Source: Arenicola marina
Lineage: Eukaryota; Annelida; Polychaeta; Arenicolidae
Length of the DNA stretch: 64,000 nucleotides
Direction of reading: 5' to 3'
Assembly: GCA_964019135.1 (NCBI GenBank)
Contig: OZ025261.1
Location: forward strand, 31,790,029-31,854,028
Shown here in pieces: positions 26,438 through 36,074 of the stretch; the first letter of the stretch is position 1; the number at the start of each line of letters is the position of its first letter. The notes beneath the pieces were generated by a model. That model was not told the DNA's origin and did no database searches. It saw only the letters and a list, made by a program, of their open reading frames with translations. The position numbers and the translations under genes are program-made.

Positions 26438-27164
26438 CAAAATGATATAGAAAATGACAACGGATATTAAAGGTGACGCGAAGTAGCGATGTGTTTGGCT
26501 TGCTCTCTCTCACGGGGCGCGGGGCGGCCCATTTGGACTGCAGCGGTCATGCACTGGGCGAGGTCACGTTGCCGGAAGCGGACGCATCGATTCAGAAGCG
26601 GAAGTCGCGTGGGCACAACGTTATTGGTTCCGTGAAGTACTGTCGACCGACGCAGCCCGGTACTTCTGTCCTCATGGCGTACATCTCATCATGGCTGGTG
26701 ATAGCTGGCTGGACCAGTAGCTCGTAGAGATTGCACGTATCCATGTTGTTATTATGATTACACGGGAGGGAAGCGTGCCTTTTTTTGGACCCAAACTTAC
26801 TAGGGTTGGCGGGGGCCGGGGGTCCAGTTGGGAGCGGGTGGGGGGATTGGGGCGGGGTGCTCGGGTGTGTGTGTATGTGTGGGGGGGGGGGGGGGTTGGC
26901 CGCTCGGTTGATGTCACACCGACTAGCTTATCGCAGTACACCCGTAAGCCTATGGTTTCAATCTGTAGATTGTCTAACGATGTTTATTTAGTGGCGTTGA
27001 TGATGATTGCCTCTTATTGCACCAATCAGCCAATTAGCCTATTTAGACGGCTCTCTTGCTCGGCTCATCTACGTATAACCTCCGTCCATGGCCTCCATAT
27101 GATATGAAATATTTCCTCCTCAAGGGTGACTCCGCCCTCGCTCTGCGCCCCCCCGCCCCCAACC
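26438..27164. other. intergenic sequence upstream of the IGFBP locus
   Basis: Unique sequence with G-rich runs around 26,800-26,900. No supported exon. Confidence 0.45.
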
Positions 27165-27333
27165 CCTGCTCGCCCCTCCCTCACCGCGCACGCTGACCCC
27201 TCCCTCACCGCGCACGCTGACCCCTCCCTCACCGCGCACGCTGACCCCTCCCTCACCGCGCACGCTGACCCCTCCCTCACCGCGCACGCTGACCCCTCCC
27301 TCACCGCGCACGCTGACCCCTCCCTTGCCGCGC
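27165..27333. repeat. 24-bp GC-rich minisatellite upstream of IGFBP
   Basis: Seven near-perfect 24-bp units, each with CACCGCGCACGCTGACCCC. They end about 200 bp before the probable promoter of the IGFBP gene. The unit length is a multiple of three, so open frames appear on both strands; not coding in my reading. Confidence 0.95.
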
Positions 27334-27479
27334 TTCCGGCACGGAGGAATCATCACCCGCAAAGTGATAGCCTGGCACGGACGATGCAAGTATTTGGTCG
27401 GCCGACAGCTGATAGACGCATCGCCTGCTGGTAGGCTGGCCCACCGCATACCCCTCCTTCCCTCCACCCCCCCCCCCCC

Positions 27480-27690
27480 CATCACCTTCGCCGGTCGCCG
27501 GCACAGCGCGGCGCGGCGGGCTACACCGCCTGTGGCGCCCCCTCGCGGCCATCTTGACGAGAGGGATATAACGGCAGGGGGCGCTGGTGGTGTCCTGTTG
27601 CTCAGTGGTAACTCGGTGGTCGCGGCGGGAGCTCCTCACAGGGACGGCGAGAGTAACGACAGACGACGGCAGGTAAAGTCAGAGCGCCGA
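27480..27690 (+). promoter_or_regulatory. CpG-rich probable IGFBP promoter with paired CTCF-like and YY1-like motifs
   Basis: A CpG-dense stretch begins about 570 bp before the IGFBP start codon. On the minus strand 27534-27548 reads CCGCGAGGGGGCGCC; on the plus strand 27573-27587 reads GGCAGGGGGCGCTGG. Both resemble the CTCF core and they point away from each other. Between them GGCCATCTTG (about 27,547-27,556) resembles a YY1 site, often found just downstream of transcription starts. A GT at 27,673 (GCAG followed by GTAAAGT) could be a 5' UTR splice donor. Promoter function is inferred from position and composition. Confidence 0.45.
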
Positions 27691-28047
27691 GCCACAGCAC
27701 ACAAGTCGTCGTCCACCAAAGTAAAAACCACAAGAACCGCGCGTCATCACCGTGAGTGAAAAACACAGCATATGCGAGCCGATCTACTTTCTGCAGAGAC
27801 TATCCGCCTATAAGACAGAGCAGCGTGTCATGTTTTTCAGTGGATAAAACAACCACAATCGAGTGACTAATGTAAACTTGAAGGCACGGTCCACAAGTCC
27901 TTCTCGCAGTGAGAACTTTCCACATTAACCTCTACAACTAACGAAAGGAAAATCTACGGAAATCAGCTTGGGGTTCCATTGTACAGAGTCGTACAGCATA
28001 CAGAGACGGCGGCGCGTGCGTGTAGCATCGCTACATCCATAGACACA

Positions 28048-28417
28048 ATGGGGCGAACGCCAGTGAAGGATTTATCCCCGACAGTTCTCCTGTTCATCTC
28101 CGCCCTTGCCCTGGTGGCCGCGTGCTGCCTCGTCACGGGCGTCGAGGCGGAGGGATATGACAGCGACTTGTTCCGGACTTACTTCGGCTGCTCCACGTGC
28201 GACCTGAGCGTCTGCAAGCCGCCGATGGGGGACTGCCAGCTGGTGAAGGAACCCGGGATCTGTGGCTGTTGTACGGTGTGTGCGCGGGGGCCCGGCGAGT
28301 CCTGTGGTATCTACACGGCCAAGTGCGCCGACGGCCTCACCTGTAACCCGCCCGACAACGCCGTCAAGGGCATCGAGAGCCTCTTTCTGGGCCAGGGGTC
28401 ATGTGGCCTGTCGCAAG
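28048..28417 (+). CDS. first coding exon of an insulin-like growth factor binding protein
   Basis: Encodes residues 1-123 plus one base (phase 1). Residues 1 to about 34 are a signal peptide with the hydrophobic run TVLLFISALALVAACCLV. Residues about 48-120 are an IGFBP N-terminal domain with exactly 12 cysteines: the GICGCCTVC core (family signature GCGCCxxC), then CGIYTAKCADGLTC and finally GQGSCG. In vertebrates this domain binds IGFs and is likewise encoded, with the signal peptide, by exon 1. The exon ends at CAAG followed by GTCAGT, a good donor. I chose the ATG at 28048 because it opens directly into the signal peptide; an in-frame upstream ATG-like start at 27,979 would add a non-signal leader. 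No thyroglobulin type-1 exon (CWCV) was found downstream in the window, so the gene probably continues beyond large introns or is a short N-domain-only form (perlustrin-like). Confidence 0.88.
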
Positions 28418-30358
28418 GTCAGTCACTCGCTCTCTCGACTTTCTGTCTGTGTTGCTTTCAATGTGCGTTCCCCTCACCCTGCGGTACTGACGGTTACCGG
28501 GGATAGGGAGGCAATGGTAGAGTGAAACCGGTGGACAGGTAGCCTTAATCACTGGGTAAAACGTACAGACCGCAATATAGGGGGGGGGGGGACCTTTTCC
28601 GATCTCCACGATTGCCATCCAGGAATTCTTGGAGATTCGCGATTAGCTGTTGGCAATTTTTGGGGATCGTTATCCGTACAATTCCTCACACTATTTATCG
28701 CGATCCGTTATAGCAGTCTGCGAATTCCTCGATAGACGCGATATCACCCGTAATGTGTATTTTTTTCTTGATGAGAAAGTCCTTGTTTTGGAGATTCCAT
28801 GTTACTCTTCTCCTTCATTCTTGGGATTCAGAGGGGTTACCCCCCCCCTCCCTCCCCACCTAATATACTTAATGATCATCACAGATCGAGTTCTTTCACA
28901 ACTTCACCATATCCGTGACTTTCTCCATATATCATCCGTTATTCGACTCCCGGTCCGTTACTTTCACTGTATAGTCACAAATAATATTATCCAGGCAACG
29001 CACGTTACAGCAAAGTCACAGTTACACAAGGCATTTCGTCGCAACTGCGGTAATATTGATGCCGGAAAACCACGGTTTGTTTGAGAGTATTCTTCCAAGA
29101 AAGCTAAAGACGCAGAATATTGTCGCGGGCGGTTTTCAAGTGATTTGCGAATAACATTTTAGTGTTTTCAAAATGTCAGGCACTGTAAAGAACCCTCATC
29201 GCCTTAATAATGTACGTGGAAAGTCGTGGCTTGTGTCCAAATTGCCAGCAGGACTGACCCCAGACATCAGTCATCAGCCTTATGGTCTTCGACTGTCATT
29301 GCCCGTCATAACCGTCAGGAATCCTCTGATTGGTTCTCGGTTATATATTCTACTCTTATTCGTTATTGTCTTCATATTTTGACTCATCCGTTACTTTCTC
29401 TCGATATTTCACTCCTTACCCGTTACCGTGACTTCATATTCACATATCGTGCGTTTCTTTCTCTCTATATTCTACACCTCATCAATTATTTTTTCTCCAT
29501 ATTCTAATCCTCATCAGTTATTTTCTCTCCATATCTTAATTGACTCGTTTTTGATTCTTCATATTCAAATCTCGTCCGCTTCTTTCTCTCCATATTCTAC
29601 TCATCAGTTGTTTCTTGGTAGCTCTTAATTTACTCGTTCCTGATTTTTCATATTCACCCCTCTTTCGTTTCTTTCTCTCCATATTCTACTCCTCATCAAT
29701 TATTTTCTCTCCATATTCTAATCCTCATCAGTTATTGTCTTTGCATATTCACCACTCACTTGATTTCTCTTGTTCTCAGTATGGGTTGGCGATCCCACTT
29801 GATATCCACATGAATTGTGTGCGCAGAATGGCGCAAAAACACAAACACGAAGGAATGGCATAACAAGTAACAAGTAATAACTAATAATTAGTGTTCATTA
29901 AATTGTTTTGCGGGAGCTTGGTTACCCACATGTTGATCTCGCAGCAGACCTTAATGTGGCTAAGTGAGCTGTCTGCTGGAGGGTGGTGGTGGTGGGGTGG
30001 GTGGATGGGGTGGGGGGGGGGTGCTACTACTCGCTATGGATTGGACCACTCGCAGCCCTGTTGAGGCATATGTTGTTGCCACTCAGGATTTCTGTAAAAC
30101 AGTATAATCAGCGGAGGGCGCATAGTTGTTTTCTAAAAAGGGGGTGCGCGGGCCTTCGTCCCCACTTCCCCCCTCACCCCTACTGGAAGCTTCTCTCGGC
30201 CAAAGCGCCAACACAATCACGACAAAAGCGCGGTCCATGTGTATTGTGGGTGTTGGGAGGGTTCATTCTCACACTGCAAAGCGACTTCCGGTTGGGCAGT
30301 GACGCTGCTTGTGGCGGCCTGCCCCCTTGTGGCGACCACGCGCGCCACAATAGTGCTA
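28418..30358. other. probable first intron of the IGFBP gene, with degenerate TTCTC-rich repeats
   Basis: Follows the IGFBP donor. It holds a poly-G run near 28,578, unique AT-rich sequence, and between about 29,340 and 29,790 degenerate repeats of a roughly 31-bp word with TTTCTCTCCATATTCTA and CTCATCAGTTATT. Near 30,300-30,350 a CTCF-like word (minus strand GCCACAAGGGGGCAGG) is present. No splice-bounded exon was supported. Confidence 0.45.
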
Positions 30359-30730
30359 TAATGAATCGGTACAGATCCATGACGTCTATGATAAATCAGT
30401 AGAGATCCATGACGTCTATGATTAATCAGTACAGATTCATGACGTCTATGATTAATCAGTACATATCCATGACGTCTCTGATAAATGAGTACAAATCGAT
30501 GATGTCTATGATAAATCAGTACAAACCCATGAAGTCTATAGTAAATCAGTACAAATCCACGACTCCTATGATAAATTAGTACAGACCCATGACGCCTATG
30601 ATAGATCAGTACAAATCTATGACGTCTAATAAATCACTACAGATCGATGACGTCTATAATAAATCAGTACAGATCCATTACGTCTATGATTGATCAGTAC
30701 AGATCCATGTCGTCTATAATAATTCAGTAC
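30359..30730. repeat. 30-bp minisatellite with TGACGTC motif
   Basis: About 12 units with ATCAGTACAGATCCATGACG and TCTATGATAA. Most carry TGACGTC, seven of the eight bases of the cAMP-response element palindrome. Unit length is 30 bp with small indels. Confidence 0.93.
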
Positions 30731-30840
30731 GCGATGATGCCATCGCTATTTCTGCAAGATGGAATGAACCTTATATTCAATGCCTATCCTAAACAATTTG
30801 AGCAATCAATTCAGATCCCCGACGTTAAAGCAATGTGCTT

Positions 30841-31201
30841 ACATGCGCCATCTTAGATTTTTCACATTTTAGAATCAAGACTAAAGTATCTCAAAACTTA
30901 TGATGCATGTGTTTTTATATCTCTTTGAGTCTGTAAAACAAACATTTCAACATAAAACTGCGCGGTTTATTTTTATCGCGCGCGGACGTGATAGCGAGCC
31001 GCGGTCGACATCACACACAAAATAGCGAACTGCGAAAAGGCGCGTAGGGATATAAAGCCGGCCACCAACTTCTGCTCCGTTGACCAGAATGCTTCTCTCC
31101 GGATAGCCCGCAGGCTTTCAGGATTTAAACTCAAGACAGAATGTACTTATTTGACATGGAGAAGAGGTTGGTAATACAAAAAATTACGGAATATATTGCT
31201 T
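30841..31201 (+). mobile_element. dispersed element Rep1, copy c (fullest copy)
   Basis: The 361-bp element starts with ACATGCGCCATCTTAGA and ends with AATTACGGAATATATTGCTT. It shares both ends with copy a (6761-6950) and the body with copy b (16349-16690, inverted). A TATA-like GGGATATAAAGCCGGCC lies in the middle. No terminal inverted repeats or target duplications were visible by eye. The class is unknown. Confidence 0.75.
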
Positions 31202-32159
31202 TAAATGGTAATTCCGAAGCGACCGTGCCGTGGTTTGTTTACCCGCCCATCCAAGGACCCACGAGCTGTGACGTCTACTCCAATGCCCTGTATGATGTCA
31301 ACGACGGGAGAGTAAATGTCGCGAATTAGACAATATTGAGGTTCGTTTTGCGCCATAAGACGGCATTAAAGGCGACCACGCGCTGCCGTATGCTGGCTGC
31401 CCCAGGACCACGTGCAAGGGGAAAGGGGATGAATGCCATGGAGAGAATCAAAACAGCAACCAAGGTCACACAGAAATAAGCCGCTTAGCGGGAAGGTGAA
31501 GGTCGTCTGCCTTTCGATGAGAGGACAAAGAGCCATGGCGTGATCAGACCACAGCGTTATGCGTCGTCACAGCTTCATTAGATAGCCGCCACCGGACAGT
31601 TGATGTGGCATCAGATTGAGTAATAAGATACATGTGGATGTGTTGGAACCGCTGAAGAACCTTGAGACACGGAGAACCAAACTCCAAAGGCTTAGAAAAT
31701 AAAGACAAAGTGTTATTAAGTGCGTCGTCTAGAACGTGACTCGAACCCTCTTAATTGTTCTCAAATAAATCCATTCCTTAGGGCTTTACTTCCATTCCAC
31801 GTGATTCATTACGTTGCGCATGCGCCGGCTCTCAGATCAAGGACCCCCTCACGACGTAATGCTAGTGAATTATGGAGACGATAATTATGCTCTTGAGAAC
31901 AGATCTTATAAATATTAAACGGCTCGCGTGTCATAGAATACGTCGCCATGGCTAACAATTGTAACAATGACGAGATACCCCCTCCCCTCTCCATGACACA
32001 ATGAGCCATTGTTAGCATCTTACGGCGTGAGTTGGGGGTGGTAGTGGTTGGAGGTAGGAAGGGCAAGGGGAGGTGTCAGGGTGACAACAGTCTTGGAGCG
32101 AATGACAATCGTATAGATGTCAAGCCTGACTACAAAAAAAGACGTATGAATAGACCCCG
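31202..32159. other. unique sequence after Rep1 copy c
   Basis: Single-copy. A 40-codon open stretch at 31,206-31,329 has protein-like composition (PWFVYPPIQGPTSC) but its only start codon lies in the transposable element and no acceptor precedes it, so it is not called. Nothing else supported. Confidence 0.4.
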
Positions 32160-32665
32160 AATGTTATATGACTATTGAACTCTTTAGCTATCGAACGTTC
32201 TGCTTATGGAATATTATATTTAAGGAACATTCTCATCAACGAACGTTCTGCTTGCGAACGTTGTCGGTATGGAACATTCTGTTTTAGGAACGATGTCGTT
32301 ATGGAACTTTCTTCTTGCGAACGTTGTTGTTGTGAAACATTGTGTTTTACAAACGTTCCCGTTATGGAACGTTCTGCTTGTGAACGTTGTTGCTATGGAA
32401 CTTTCTGCTTGTAAACGTTCTCATTATAGAACGTTCTACTTGCGAACGTTGTCGTTATGGAACGTTCTGTTGCGAACGTTGTCGCTATGGAACTTTCTTC
32501 TTGTGAACGTTGTCGTTATGGAACGCTCTGTTGCGAACGTTGTCGTTATGGAACTTTCTTCTTGTGAACGTTGTCGTTATGGAACGTTCTGCTTGCGAAC
32601 GTTGTCGTTATGGAACTTTTTTCTTGTGAACGTTGTCGTTATGGAACGTTCTGCTTGCGAACGTT
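32160..32665. repeat. approx. 30-bp minisatellite with GAACGTTC palindromes
   Basis: Irregular units built from GAACGTTCTGCTTGCGAACG and TTGTCGTTATG, with a second type carrying GAACTTTCTTCTTGTGAACG. GAACGTTC (GAA-nn-TTC, the inverted half-site pair of heat-shock elements) appears about seven times. Confidence 0.9.
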
Positions 32666-33035
32666 GGGTGGTGTGTTAGGGTGGTAGGCTGGCATGGGTG
32701 GGGTATTAGGGTGATAGGATGGCATAGGTGGGTTGTTAGGGTGGTAGCATGGCATGGGTGGGGTATTAGGGTGATAGGATGGCATAGGTAGGGTGGTAGA
32801 GTGGTAAGCTGGCATGGGTGGGGTGTTAGGGTGGTAGCATGGCATGGGTGGGGTGGTAGGTTGGTAGGGTGGCATGGGTGGGGTGTTAGGGTGATAGGAT
32901 GGCAAGGATCGGGTGGTAGGGTGGTAGGGAGGCATTGAGGCATGGGTGGGGTGTTCGGGTGGTAGGGAGGCATGGGTGGGGTGTTAGGGTAGTAGGGTGT
33001 CATGGGTTGGGTGTTAGGGTGGTAGGGTGGCATGG
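32666..33035. repeat. GT-rich minisatellite
   Basis: Directly follows the previous array. Units of about 15 bp (GGGTGGTAGGGTGGC) are grouped into roughly 60-bp composites with GGGTGATAGGATGGCATAGG. Minus-strand frames rich in Pro/His/Tyr are artefacts. Confidence 0.92.
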
Positions 33036-34483
33036 GTGTTGATATGCTATGGGTATTGGCGACGGTCTAGTGGCCAGCCAGGGGTGGGGCGGCGCAAGTT
33101 AGGTGGCGCCATTGTGACGTCATCCCTGAATGGAAGCCCCAAGTCGGTGCGTAATAAATACTTCAAATCAGAGGCTTATTTAATTACGCCTGGACGGAGG
33201 AATACCTTGTAAGCTTCCAATGGGGATCGGGTTTCCGTGCTGCGGCGCCTGAGACTCGCCCAGATGGCGGAGAGGTAGCGGATCTGGGAGATATTGGAGT
33301 CAATAGTGTCGGAGCCTTCACCCCACAACCTTGGCAATCCGACTCCTTACTCCCTGGGGCCACGCTGCTTCTTTGAACTGCGATGACAGCTCAGAACAAC
33401 TACACTCCAGCCCCACCATCATCCCGACATCTCGACTCACCCCCGCCCGACTCACCCCCGCATCCCGACTCACCCCCAGCTCGAGTTACCCTCATTCCGA
33501 CTACTCACCGCCACCCCAACTACTCACCACCATCCACACTTCCCGACTCACCCCCAGCCCGACTAGCCCCTACCCACACTCACCCACACCCCAACTTCCC
33601 CGACATCACCCCAGCAGCTCTCACACCCCTACTTCCCAACACGCTCTCCACTCTCAGTTACCCACCCCCTCCCACCCCTGCTTACCCACCCGCCCTCGAT
33701 ACCCTAACCTTCCAACCCCCAACTTTCACCATGGAGAAGTCCCCAGAAGACATCGAGTCGTTGACAAATCACCAGGACAGGGTAGTCCTATAAAGTCTGG
33801 ACCCCGACAATTGATCAGTCTGCTGAAATTGAGGCGCCGGAAGTATCCAGCGATTACATTATGGACGAAAGGGAAACATAACCCAGCTCACGCCCTATAG
33901 GTGTCACGTCAATGGGCGGGATGGAGGGATTGCGGCTTTGCAGGGTATATAGGTCGCCTGATTGGTTTCCATAGCATTGGTTATGATAATGCAGACTCAT
34001 TATGTGAATGAGCGATTGGATGGAAGCTATTGACTCAACATAGCGACGTACACTACATAACTTTTAAAAGCAAGAGGGACCTTCGTTGTCATGGCGTTTA
34101 TGTCAGAATGGGTTTTTACAGATAGAATGAACTGGTGCCCTGGGCTTTGATAGATAGAATGAGCTAGTGCCCTGGGTTTTGATAGATAAATGAAATGGTG
34201 CCCTGGGTGTTGATAGATAGAATGATCTGGGGCCTTGGGTTTTGATAGAAGAGGCTGATGCCGTAGGTTCCGACAGATAGAATGAGCTGGTGCCATTGGT
34301 AAGAAGTCCCGCGATAGTCTCGTGCCCCTCGAGTCTGTCAATTAGCGTTTCTGCAGCCTTTTAAATGGGTGTCAAGTTTTTCGACCACGTGGAACAACTG
34401 CTCATGACCATCACGCGACGACCTTTTCCCTGTCACGTGACATCTCCAATAAGTGCCGTTGGGTCAGCTTATTCCGGCCTCAG
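33036..34483. other. unique sequence with C-rich and 32-bp degenerate repeats
   Basis: Includes a CGACTCACCCC-rich low-complexity stretch (33,400-33,720) and five or six degenerate units with GATAGATAGAATGAGCTGGT and TGCCCTGGG (34,105-34,300). No exon is supported in it. Confidence 0.45.
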
Positions 34484-34569
34484 AGCTAATGATGGAGGCC
34501 GAATGCGGGCGTCGCGCCTACCTGCTCACCCCCAGCACGTACACCCTGGTGGGCGAAGCAGGGAGGGTG
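34484..34569 (+). CDS. candidate internal exon, identity unknown
   Basis: An 86-nt GC-rich open stretch preceded by TTATTCCGGCCTCAG (acceptor-like) and followed by GTGAGG (donor-like). It begins in phase 1, which would join in frame to the IGFBP exon 1 donor at 28417 and yield E-LMMEAECGRRAYLLTPST and on. Codon choice resembles the IGFBP exon (C/G third positions). There is no recognisable domain. It may be an IGFBP linker exon, an exon of another gene, or chance. Confidence 0.25.
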
Positions 34570-36074
34570 GTGAGGGAGTGGAAAACAGAGAACCATCGCA
34601 AACTGGGAACAAGAAGTCGAAATGAAACAATTACACCCTTGGCTTTGTGCATCCAAGGCCGGACTCCCCAGCCCCCCTCCCCCAGCCCATTGCCTCCGTT
34701 GCCATTGGAAAGGCATTCCGTCCGCCCGGCAGCTGGCCGCACTCCAAGACTTCAATTAGCAATGAAGGACACGAAACACAGACGCGCAAGTTAGTCGGGA
34801 CGAATTCGGTTCGGCGCCCTCCCCCCCCCCCCCGCCCCGTCCTGTCCCGCTCGGTCCCCCGCTCCCCCTAGCGGAATCGATGTAATGTCGTTGTCCTGCC
34901 TTGAGCATACCGATACGATACACGCGAGAAGGTTAGGGACGCAAACAACCAATGAACGGGAGAACACAGTGTCCGACACGATTGAAGCAGTCACGTTTCC
35001 CCATTCGTGTTCCCTTAGATGAGGGAAAGAAAGAACATCCAGTAAAAACCCATGGTTGGGTGACACAGAGTAGGGCGATACAGAGCCTACAGAGAGACGA
35101 CGAGAGAGAGGTGAGAGCGAGATTGGGGGCGATACTGACAATGTGACCGGGAGCAGGAAGTAGCATTAAAGCCAGAGGAGGTTACGTGAGTTGAGGTCTC
35201 TATTGTGACATTACTTACTAATTGAAGCCGCAGCCACCACCACCCCCCCCCCCCCGCCCCCTACCACCCCTCCTCCCCTCAGCTGGAGTCTACGGTCGGT
35301 CTATGTGGGAGAGTAATTACTGGCGACCATCCTACGAACCCTCCCCCCCCCCCAAGACTTATGGGTGCCGGCCATGGAGCCCCGGGAATTACCAAGAATT
35401 AAATCCAACACGACTCCCTGTCACTGTCCTATTAGCGCAGCCCGTGGAACTGCTAATTGTAACCTGCTAATTGCAGAGAATGAAATACTGCTCTGTGATT
35501 GGCTGTTGGCGGGTTGACGCCGGTACATCCGGGTACTGTTTACGAGGAAAGGAAGACGCCATCATGCAGTCCCCGGTGTCGAACCATTTTGATTTAATGG
35601 CTATTCCTCGTAGCCACATGTTTTATATTCTTGTTTGAATTTGTTCCACGACAGCCAATTTCCGTTCTTACATCCTGGGTTTTGTGTTGCTTTAAGGTTG
35701 TTGAAGGGTGCAATTGTTAACATATCGTCTATTTTTTGGCCAGTGATATTCAATTTGAGAATCTAGCTCTCGTGACATTACAATGGCACCGGAAATGGTG
35801 GCGTATTTAATCCTTGAATTCACGAAGTTACATGCCGCTAATTATTATGTTGTCTAGTTGGCCACGCGGGAAGCCTTCATCCGCAACTTGCCTCCCAAAT
35901 CTCTCTCCTCAGCCTCCCTCAATTTTTTTTATTTAAAAAAAAAATGTTTTTTAATTATTATTCATTTCATACGCGGTTAAAGATCGATAGCAAACTAAGC
36001 CATTTCGCGTTACAATTCTGCACACAAATAGAACATTTTTCTATCAAGTATAATTGTCTAATTTTTTTAAATAG
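34570..36074. other. unique intergenic or intronic sequence
   Basis: Single-copy, with C runs near 34,820, 35,240 and 35,350, a CTCF-like CCGCTAGGGGGAGCG on the minus strand near 34,860-34,875, and an A/T-rich stretch at 35,920-36,060. No supported exon. Confidence 0.45.

Noticed and set aside
31141..31329. 62-codon frame with PWFVYPPIQGPTSC
   Set aside because: The start codon lies within Rep1 copy c, which occurs elsewhere with other downstream sequence. No acceptor precedes the protein-like part.
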